Shown here piece after piece: positions 1 to 6,274 of a DNA stretch of 6,274 bases. How positions within the stretch are numbered: the first letter of the stretch is position 1; each line of letters opens with the position of its first letter. The stretch lies in NCBI GenBank assembly GCA_000715855.1, contig KL571383.1, forward strand, positions 1 through 6,274, written 5' to 3'. The notes under the pieces were generated by a model. That model made no database searches, was not told where the DNA came from, and saw only the letters and a program-made list of their open reading frames with translations. Source of the DNA: Actinoplanes liguriensis (lineage in GTDB: Bacteria; Actinomycetota; Actinomycetes; Mycobacteriales; Micromonosporaceae). Made by a program: the position numbers and the translations under genes.

Positions 1-1698
1 CTCCGACGCCGACGGCTCCTCCGCCGGGGCGCTGGTCTGCGGCGGCGTCGTCGGCGGGGTGGTCGGTTTCGGCTGGAAGTCCTGCTCGACCGGGGTGGGG
101 TCGTCGGTGGTCGGCATCGGGTCGAACGCCACCCAGCCCAGGCCGTCGAAGAGCACCTCGGGCCAGGCGACCGCGTCCCCGCCGGTGACCTCGCCGCCGG
201 CGGCCGGCGCGTCGAACCCGACGACCACCCGGCTGGGCAGGCCGGTCAGCCGGGCGAGCAGCGCGAACGACGCCGCGAACTGCTCCGACGTGCCCTCCTG
301 CCCGCCCTGGCCGCGCGGCCCGAACAGGAAGTAGGCGAGGTTCGGATAGGCGTGCCCGCTCGGCGCGTCCGCGGTCTCCCGGTAGTGCTCGGCGAGGAAC
401 TCCTGGATCGCCAGCGCCCGGTCGTACGACCCGCCGTTGCCGTCCGCGAGGTGCTCGGCGAGCCGCGTGATGGACTCCGGCACGCCCTCGCCGCGAGCCA
501 GGTAACGCACCACCGCGTCGCCGGACGGGGACTGCGCGCCGGGCAGCATGTTCAGGTCGGGCGTCTGCACGCGCGAGGTCACCGTGTAGACGAGTCCGCT
601 GGTCAGGCCCTCGGGGCGGATCAGGGTGCCGGTGCTCGCGTCGTACGCCACCCGCGCGCCGGACACCGCGGTGGGCGTGGCGACCGCCGGGAGGAGGCGG
701 CCGGTCAGCCCCTCGACGGTGACCTGCTGGCGTACCTCGGCGATGTCGGCGCCCGCCAGGGCGGGCTGTTCGGGGAGCACCCGGCCGGCGTTGCGGTAGA
801 CGCCGCCGACCTTCCAGGTCACGCCGTCGTAGTCGGAGAGCACCGCGAGCCGCACCTTGACCGTTTTCGCCTTACCGGCCGGCGGGGTCGCCGGCTGATA
901 CGCGAAGAGCCGCTGTTTCGGCGCGAGCATCCAGCCGGAGATCCGGTTCAGCGGGCTCTCGTCCAGGCTGTCGACCTGCGGCGGCTCGACATACTGCCGG
1001 GGGTCGACCGGCGCCGCGCCGACCTGCCCGCTGATCCACGGGCCGACGACCGCGGCCAGCCCGATCACCGCGACCAGGCCCGCCGCGCTGCCGGCCAGCG
1101 CCCGGTTGTTGCGGGGCGTCTCGGCGGACGGGGCCGCCCGCGGGACCGAGATCGCGAGGGCGATCACCACGAGCGCGACGAACCCGAGCGTCGGCCCGGC
1201 CGCGGCGCCCTCGTTCGGCCCGATCACGTACAGCGCGCCGACGTAGAGCCCGACCGGCGTCACCGTGCCGAGCAGCACCCGCCGGGCGCGCACGCCGACC
1301 TCGACCGCGGCCAGCCCGGCGAGCCAGGTGGCGATCACCGGCACGACCACGGTGTCCGGTGTGGATTCGACCGGGATCATCGCGGTGAGCAGCCGTGGGA
1401 TGCCGTTGACCAGGGCATCCCGGACCATGGTGGCGAACGGGGTGGTCACCGCGGCATGCCCGGCGGCAATTCTCAGACCGATGCCGACGTACGCGACGAG
1501 CAGCACCGTGGAGACCGGAGCCGCGCTCCAGGACGGCAGCCGGCGGGTCGCCAGCCCGGCCCCGATCGAGCCGATCGCGGCACCCGCGACGAGCTGGAAC
1601 AGCAGCGCGTCGGCGTAGATCCGGCCGAGCACCAGCCCGGCGAGGGCCAGCATGCCGGCGAGCGCGGCGGCGACGACGTACGGCCGGGCCTTCACCAT
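1..1698 (-). CDS. TgpA-type transglutaminase-like membrane protein, C-terminus cut off by the window; catalytic triad degenerate
   Basis: The 566 visible residues match the TgpA-like layout. About seven hydrophobic segments (roughly residues 6-25, 31-50, 60-79, 117-133, 142-160, 168-184 and 201-223) are followed by an extracytoplasmic part and a transglutaminase-like domain at about 395-530. A Pro/Thr-rich linker (from about 540) then runs off the window edge; relatives usually have another membrane segment beyond it. Domain landmarks are GTSEQFAASFA (469-479), LPSRVVVGF (487-495), GDAVAWPEV (507-515) and GWVAFDP (521-527). Active relatives have Cys where Ser471 sits and His where Val510 sits; Asp526 is kept. 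The visible protein contains no cysteine. Family members are cysteine-protease-fold enzymes; this one is probably catalytically dead and may bind instead of catalyse (inference). The start is ATG at 1698, overlapping the DUF58 stop as ATGGTGA; GTG at 1695 is an equally possible start. Confidence 0.88.
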   Translation of the reverse strand, partial: MVKARPYVVAAALAGMLALAGLVLGRIYADALLFQLVAGAAIGSIGAGLATRRLPSWSAAPVSTVLLVAYVGIGLRIAAGHAAVTTPFATMVRDALVNGIPRLLTAMIPVESTPDTVVVPVIATWLAGLAAVEVGVRARRVLLGTVTPVGLYVGALYVIGPNEGAAAGPTLGFVALVVIALAISVPRAAPSAETPRNNRALAGSAAGLVAVIGLAAVVGPWISGQVGAAPVDPRQYVEPPQVDSLDESPLNRISGWMLAPKQRLFAYQPATPPAGKAKTVKVRLAVLSDYDGVTWKVGGVYRNAGRVLPEQPALAGADIAEVRQQVTVEGLTGRLLPAVATPTAVSGARVAYDASTGTLIRPEGLTSGLVYTVTSRVQTPDLNMLPGAQSPSGDAVVRYLARGEGVPESITRLAEHLADGNGGSYDRALAIQEFLAEHYRETADAPSGHAYPNLAYFLFGPRGQGGQEGTSEQFAASFALLARLTGLPSRVVVGFDAPAAGGEVTGGDAVAWPEVLFDGLGWVAFDPMPTTDDPTPVEQDFQPKPTTPPTTPPQTSAPAEEPSASE

Positions 1699-2765
1699 CC
1701 GCGGACCCCGTCCCACGCGCCGGCGAACTCGGCGCCGTCGGCCGCCTCGATGACGATCAGCCGGTCGCCGCCGGAGACCGGAGCGCCGTCACGATCGCCG
1801 AAGAGAGCGGCGAGCACCACCGGGTACGTCCCCCGCAGCGAGCTCACCGTGCCCAGGTCACCGCGGCCGCCGGGCCCGGTCAGGAACACCAGGGTGTCGC
1901 CGAGCCGCTGGGCCCGCAGCCGGCGCAGGGTCGCGTCGAGGTCCCCGGCGACCAGGGCGGCCTCGGTCAGCACGTCCAGGTAGGGCCCGGTCGCCACGGC
2001 GTGCCGCGGCGGCGACGATCGACGCGGCCGCCTCGCACGCCGACTCGAACGCCTCCGGATCCGGGTAGGCGCTCGCCCGATCGTCGAGCAGCACCACGAT
2101 CGTCGGCTCGGAGGTGTCCAGCTGCTCGCGGACCATCAGCTCGCCGACCTTGGCCGAGCTGCGCCAGTGCACGCGCCGCAGCTCGTCGCCGATCACGTAC
2201 TCGCGCAGCGCGTCGAAGGTGATCGTGCCCTGCGGGACCTTGTCGATACGCCCGTCGAGGCTGCGCGCCATGCCGGCCGGCACCGCCCGCAACAGGTGGA
2301 TCCTCGGGTGCACCCAGACCTGCGCCACCTCGCCGTACGTCCGGTTCAGGGTGACCAGGCCGAGCGGGTCGCCCCGGGTGACCCGCAGCGGGCCGATCGG
2401 CACGATGCCGCGGCGGCTGGTCGGCACCGGGTACTCCACGGTGGTGTCCATGCCGGGCCGCAGGCGCAGCAGCGGGACCGGCACGCTCGTCCCGCCGCAG
2501 CGGTCGCTCGCGATCATGCTGGCGGCGCGCATCCGGCTGGCGTTGCTCACGGTGAGCCGCATCTGCGCGGGCTCGCCGCGGGCGACCCGGTCGGGCTCGG
2601 CGACCCGCTCGACGCCGAGCCGCGGGCGCCAGTAGGCGAAGGCCACCGCGCAGGCGACCGCGACCAGGGCGGCCGCGCCGAGCAGGGCCAGATCCGGGTA
2701 GCCGTAGGCGAACCCCGCGGTCAGCAGGGCAGCCGCCGCGGCCAGCAGGCCGATGCCGCGAGCGG

Positions 2766-2769
<4 letters not shown>
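1692..2769 (-). CDS. DUF58-family membrane protein, reading frame broken by a frameshift near 1998
   Basis: The gene starts at GTG 2769, overlapping the MoxR stop by four bases (GTGA). Two N-terminal hydrophobic segments (about residues 6-21 and 27-47) form a membrane hairpin. A beta-rich region follows, then the DUF58 signature YVIGDELRRVHWRSSAKVGE (191-210) and a von Willebrand A-like strand IVVLLDD (224-230). The metal-site motif looks partial: Asp229 and Ser233 are present but Arg231 sits at the middle serine position. After Arg258 (codon 1998-1996) the frame becomes a Pro/Arg/Gly-rich shadow stopping at 1858, which would give a 303-residue product. The proper C-terminus resumes one base over as 100 residues, from Val (GTG 1997-1995, VATGPYLDVL) to TGA 1694-1692. 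Joined, the product would be about 358 residues. DUF58 proteins are usual partners of MoxR ATPases. It may be a true broken gene or a sequence error. Confidence 0.85.
1995..1998 (-). other. Frameshift point in the DUF58 gene
   Basis: Upstream coding reads ...ASIVAAAARR in the frame of GTG 2769, the last sensible codon being CGT at 1998-1996. Downstream coding reads VATGPYLDVLTEAALVAG from 1997, which needs one base (1998) to be skipped. There is no homopolymer or obvious slippery heptamer here. From memory of the family, relatives have a few more residues between the Ala-rich helix and the following segment. A small deletion whose size is not a multiple of three is therefore more likely than a single inserted base. 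The exact lesion cannot be fixed from one sequence. Confidence 0.75.
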
Positions 2770-3740
<971 letters not shown>

Positions 3741-3744
3741 GTGG

Positions 3745-3749
3745 TCCTC
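3745..3749 (-). promoter_or_regulatory. Ribosome binding site of the MoxR gene
   Basis: On the minus strand the 10-base gap after the FnIII stop codon reads TGAGGACCAC and leads directly into GTG at 3740. GAGGA matches the anti-Shine-Dalgarno complement with a four-base spacer, which is short but workable. It supports the GTG start; no better in-frame start was noticed nearby. Confidence 0.6.
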
Positions 3750-3750
3750 A

Positions 3751-6274
3751 TCAGCAGGTGGGCAGGTTGTCCAGGTCGTCGTTGCCGTCCAGGTTCAACC
3801 ATGCCCAGGGAATGTACGGCTTGCCCCCGTCATAGGCGATCTGGATCCACCAGGTGCTCTTCTTGTGGTCGTTGTAGACGTAGGAGTCCACGCTGTCGCC
3901 GGCCTTCTTGCAGTACGTCTTGAGCCGCGTGCCGTTCTTGACCCAGCCCGCCTGCTGGCTGTTGACCTGCTGGGTGATCTTGAAGATCTCGTTGCCGTTG
4001 CGACCGTCGACGTCCGCGTCGCAGTACGTCTTCTGGTCGCCGCTGTCACCATTGATGCAGGTCGCGGTGCCGTACAGATCCGCAGTCGTGCCTGTCGCGT
4101 TCTTGGTGACCGAACCGGCCGCGTTCTTCGCCGTGATCTTCAAGGTGTACGCGGTGCTCGGCTTCAGCTTGGTGGCCTTGAGGTCGGTGCAACTGCCGTC
4201 CGCGCCGGTCCCGCCGGAAACGGTCAGCGAGCAGGACGCCGTGCCGCCGCCCGGGTCCACGCTGAGCCCGACGCTCGCGGTGTTGAACGTGGTGTCCACC
4301 CCGGTGACCGTGATCGTCGGCTGGGCGACCGTGCGCGCGGTCGCCGTCGCCGGGTCGCTCTCGCCGCCCTCGTTCACCGCGACGACCTGCACCTGCACGT
4401 TCTCCCCGGTGCCGAAGCCGTCCAGCGTGGCGGAGGTCGCGTCGGTCACGTCGACGCTCTTGTCGCCGGCCTTCACCACGTACTTGCTGATGGCCCGGCC
4501 GTTGTCGGCCGGAGCGGACCAGGTGACCTTGATCGCGCCGGCCTTGTCGGTGACCGTGGTGGCCGCGACGTTCTCCGGCTTCTCCGGCTTGGTGAACGGC
4601 ACCACGCTGTTGCTGACCGCGGACGCCTTCGACCCGGCGCCCCGCTCGTTGACCGAGACCACCGTGAACGCGTACTGCTTGCCGTAGTCCAACCGCCCGG
4701 CGGCGATGGTCATCGAAGCGCCCTTGGCGTCACCGATCGGCGCGTTGCCGCCCTCGGTCACCCCGGTCACCGTGTAGTGGTCGATCGCCAGGCCCTGCCC
4801 GTTCGCGGCCGGCCAGGTCACCACCACCGTGCCGTCCGCCTTCGCCTCCGCGACCGGTGTGCCCGGCGGGTCCGGCACCTCGGAGGTCGGCTTGACCGGG
4901 TTGCTCTCCCGCTCCGGACCGGCGCCCTTCGCGTTCACCGCGTGGACCTTGAACGTGTACGTCTCACCGTTCGTCAGCCCGGTCACGGTCAGCGCACGCT
5001 GATCCGCGCCGACGTCGAAGCTCTGGTCGTTGCCGGTCACCACGTACTTCGAGATCTCGGCGCCGTTGTCGGCCGCCGCCTGCCAGGTGACCCGGGCCTC
5101 GGCGTTGCCGGCCGCGGCCCGCACGTTGCGCGGCGCGCCCGGCTTGGCGACCACCGGCTTGTTCGGCTTCTTCTTCGGCGGGACGACCGGCGGCGTCTTC
5201 ACCGGGGGCGGGTCGCCGCCGAGGACGTCATCCGCGTACTTGTCGACCGGGCGGACCCCGTGCTGGTTGTCCACCACCTGCGCGACCGGCGAGCCGGGTG
5301 CGTTGATGAACAGGTAGTTCTCCCGGACGTCGAGCTCCAGCGAGCCGCCCGGCTTGTCGAAGGTGATCGGCTTCTGCTGCTGGCCGGACTGGTCGTAGAC
5401 GTGCACGGTGCCGCCGTCCGCGTCCGCCGCGTAGTAGAAGCCCTCCCACGCGACCGCCGCCTGCAACTGCGAGCTGCCGCCGGGGACGGTGAACTTCGCC
5501 TTGATGGCCCCCTGCGGGTCGACGCCGATGACCTGGCGCGTCTCCGGCACGGTGACCGCGACGGTGCTGCCGTCGGTGTGCGGCGCCAGGATGCCCGGGC
5601 CGGTCAGCGGCAGCGTGGTGTGCGTGGTCGGGGTGTCGCCGACGCGGAACAACTCGTTCGTCGTCCGGTCGAGGACCGCGATGCCGTCGTCCAGAGTGGT
5701 CACCCGGAAGTCGTGGCTGGCGCCGCCGACCTGCTCGGTGCGCACGCGCTGCGGGTCACCGGTCGTGCCGGTGGTGGACGCCGGGACCGGCGAGATCGCG
5801 GTGGCCGTGCCCTCGCTGGGCGCCACGATCCACAGCCGGCCCTTGCCGTCGAAGGCGCCACCGGTGATGCCCGGCGGGAAGCTGACCGCCTGCCCGATCG
5901 CCTGCAGGCTCTTCGGATCGACCTGCTGCACCTTGCCCTGCACCGAGTCGATGATGAACGCCGAGTTGTCGTGCAGCGCGACGCTCACCCCGATGCCCGG
6001 GGTCAGCTGCTGGTTCCAGAACGCCTGCAGATCGGTGAGGTCCATCGAGCCGATCGCGCCGGTGTTGACGTCGCGCAGGATGACGAACCGGTCGGACTGG
6101 CTGACCTCCAGGCTGTGCCCGCGGGCCTGCCCGACGTCCACCCGGGTGTCGATCTTCGCGGTGACGCCGTTGACCCGGGACACCTCGCCCTTGCCCTTGC
6201 TCCACACCCAGGAAGCCGCATCGAAGCTGGCCACCGCCTGGTCGGCTTTACCGAGGCCGAGCACGGTGAAGCCG
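3751..6274 (-). CDS. Beta-propeller-like plus fibronectin type III repeat protein, probably exported; N-terminus cut off by the window
   Basis: The frame is open through the right edge; GTG at 6264 is an internal valine (context GFTVLGLG), so the 840 visible residues lack the real start and any signal peptide. Residues 1 to about 350 contain repeated short blade-like segments (for example GAIGSMDL, GKVQQVDP, FDGKGRLWIV, GGTVHVYDQSG), suggesting a YncE/NHL-type beta-propeller. A Pro/Lys-rich linker spans about 353-378. FnIII domains follow at about 379-466, 467-560 and 561-649, with a fourth FnIII/Ig-like domain at about 650-733. A Cys/Trp-rich module (734-840) ends in LPTC before TGA. All six cysteines lie in the last two domains, consistent with disulfides outside the cell. 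FnIII and propeller domains typically bind proteins or glycans; no enzyme motif is visible. It leads the MoxR-DUF58-transglutaminase-like run, so it may be a surface component or client of that module (inference). Confidence 0.85.
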   Translation of the reverse strand, partial: GFTVLGLGKADQAVASFDAASWVWSKGKGEVSRVNGVTAKIDTRVDVGQARGHSLEVSQSDRFVILRDVNTGAIGSMDLTDLQAFWNQQLTPGIGVSVALHDNSAFIIDSVQGKVQQVDPKSLQAIGQAVSFPPGITGGAFDGKGRLWIVAPSEGTATAISPVPASTTGTTGDPQRVRTEQVGGASHDFRVTTLDDGIAVLDRTTNELFRVGDTPTTHTTLPLTGPGILAPHTDGSTVAVTVPETRQVIGVDPQGAIKAKFTVPGGSSQLQAAVAWEGFYYAADADGGTVHVYDQSGQQQKPITFDKPGGSLELDVRENYLFINAPGSPVAQVVDNQHGVRPVDKYADDVLGGDPPPVKTPPVVPPKKKPNKPVVAKPGAPRNVRAAAGNAEARVTWQAAADNGAEISKYVVTGNDQSFDVGADQRALTVTGLTNGETYTFKVHAVNAKGAGPERESNPVKPTSEVPDPPGTPVAEAKADGTVVVTWPAANGQGLAIDHYTVTGVTEGGNAPIGDAKGASMTIAAGRLDYGKQYAFTVVSVNERGAGSKASAVSNSVVPFTKPEKPENVAATTVTDKAGAIKVTWSAPADNGRAISKYVVKAGDKSVDVTDATSATLDGFGTGENVQVQVVAVNEGGESDPATATARTVAQPTITVTGVDTTFNTASVGLSVDPGGGTASCSLTVSGGTGADGSCTDLKATKLKPSTAYTLKITAKNAAGSVTKNATGTTADLYGTATCINGDSGDQKTYCDADVDGRNGNEIFKITQQVNSQQAGWVKNGTRLKTYCKKAGDSVDSYVYNDHKKSTWWIQIAYDGGKPYIPWAWLNLDGNDDLDNLPTC
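3754..4074 (-). other. Cys/Trp-rich C-terminal module of the FnIII protein, possibly SH3-like
   Basis: These 107 residues begin at YGTATC and end at LPTC. Four cysteines occur in the contexts TATC, KTYC, KTYCKK and LPTC. Two aromatic clusters, TWWIQIAYDGGK and YIPWAWLNLDG, recall bacterial SH3-type folds, in which a WW(Y/I)xV strand is followed by a GYVPxxYL-like strand. An acidic stretch (DGNDDLDN) precedes the end. No catalytic motif is visible. The SH3-like label is a pattern judgement and unconfirmed. Confidence 0.45.
4075..5139 (-). repeat. Tandem fibronectin type III domains (three clear, one divergent)
   Basis: The units start at about 5139, 4875, 4593 and 4326 on the minus strand, each roughly 84-94 codons. 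The first three show the FnIII pattern: an N-terminal proline-rich strand, a conserved Trp (VTWQAA, VTWPAA, VTWSAP), an NG turn, a Tyr-containing strand (ISKYVVTG, IDHYTVTG, ISKYVVKAG) and a VxAVNxxG- or VVSVNERG-type strand. Units 1 and 3 are most alike, also at DNA level. The fourth lacks the Trp, has two cysteines (SCSLTVSGG and DGSCTDL) and keeps the LKPSTAYTLKITAKNAAG strand, so it is an FnIII/Ig-like relative. Such arrays usually act as extracellular spacers or adhesion modules. Confidence 0.85.

Noticed and set aside
352..1983. Long plus-strand open frame (543 codons) opposite the transglutaminase-like gene and the DUF58 gene
   Set aside because: Its product is Arg/Gly/Asp/His-rich low-complexity sequence, typical of an antisense shadow in high-GC DNA. 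The minus strand encodes recognisable membrane and domain motifs over the same bases.
1692..1997. Separate small gene of 101 codons starting at GTG 1997
   Set aside because: No ribosome binding site precedes it, and its sequence continues the DUF58 C-terminal half. It is the downstream part of the frameshifted gene.
1990..2010. Programmed ribosomal frameshifting to join the two DUF58 halves
   Set aside because: I see no slippery heptamer or stop codon at the shift point, and residues appear to be missing at the junction. A plain indel or sequence error explains it better.
3908..4687. Plus-strand open frame (259 codons) with a hydrophobic, membrane-like translation
   Set aside because: It is antisense to the FnIII domains and the Cys-rich tail. 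The hydrophobic look comes from reverse-reading Thr/Lys/Asp-rich FnIII codons, and no family motif is visible.
6262..6264. GTG 6264 as the true start of the FnIII protein
   Set aside because: The frame stays open to the window edge with sensible coding upstream (GFT), there is no ribosome binding site, and no signal peptide follows as an exported protein would need.

Overview
The window is very GC-rich, with G/C-loaded third codon positions, GTG starts and tightly overlapping genes. This fits a high-GC actinomycete. The gene set and protein style suggest the Micromonosporaceae (Actinoplanes- or Micromonospora-like), but that placement is an impression and was not tested.

All convincing genes lie on the minus strand and form one compact run, read from right to left. 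(1) 6274-3751 is the C-terminal 840 residues of a large, probably exported protein. It has a beta-propeller-like region, a Pro/Lys-rich linker, three fibronectin type III (FnIII) domains, a fourth FnIII/Ig-like domain with two cysteines, and a Cys/Trp-rich C-terminal module. Its N-terminus is outside the window. (2) 3740-2766 is a complete MoxR-family AAA+ ATPase. (3) 2769-1692 is a DUF58-family membrane protein whose reading frame is broken near position 1998. (4) 1698-1 is the N-terminal 566 residues of a multi-pass membrane protein of the TgpA-type transglutaminase-like family; its C-terminus is outside the window.

The gaps are 10 bases between genes 1 and 2, a 4-base overlap between 2 and 3, and a 4- or 7-base overlap between 3 and 4. 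One transcript with translational coupling is therefore likely, with its promoter upstream (to the right) of the window. No terminator, RNA gene, CRISPR array or mobile element was seen, and no stretch over 300 bases lacks a gene.

MoxR, DUF58 and TgpA-like transglutaminase genes are a well-known neighbourhood. MoxR ATPases are thought to act as chaperones, and DUF58 proteins (with a von Willebrand A-like region) as their partners. Two features stand out here. The transglutaminase-like domain has lost two of its three catalytic residues (Cys to Ser471, His to Val510, Asp526 kept), so it looks like a pseudoenzyme. The DUF58 gene carries a frameshift in the middle of an otherwise well-preserved protein. 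The leading propeller/FnIII protein could be the surface-exposed member or client of the module; that is inference.
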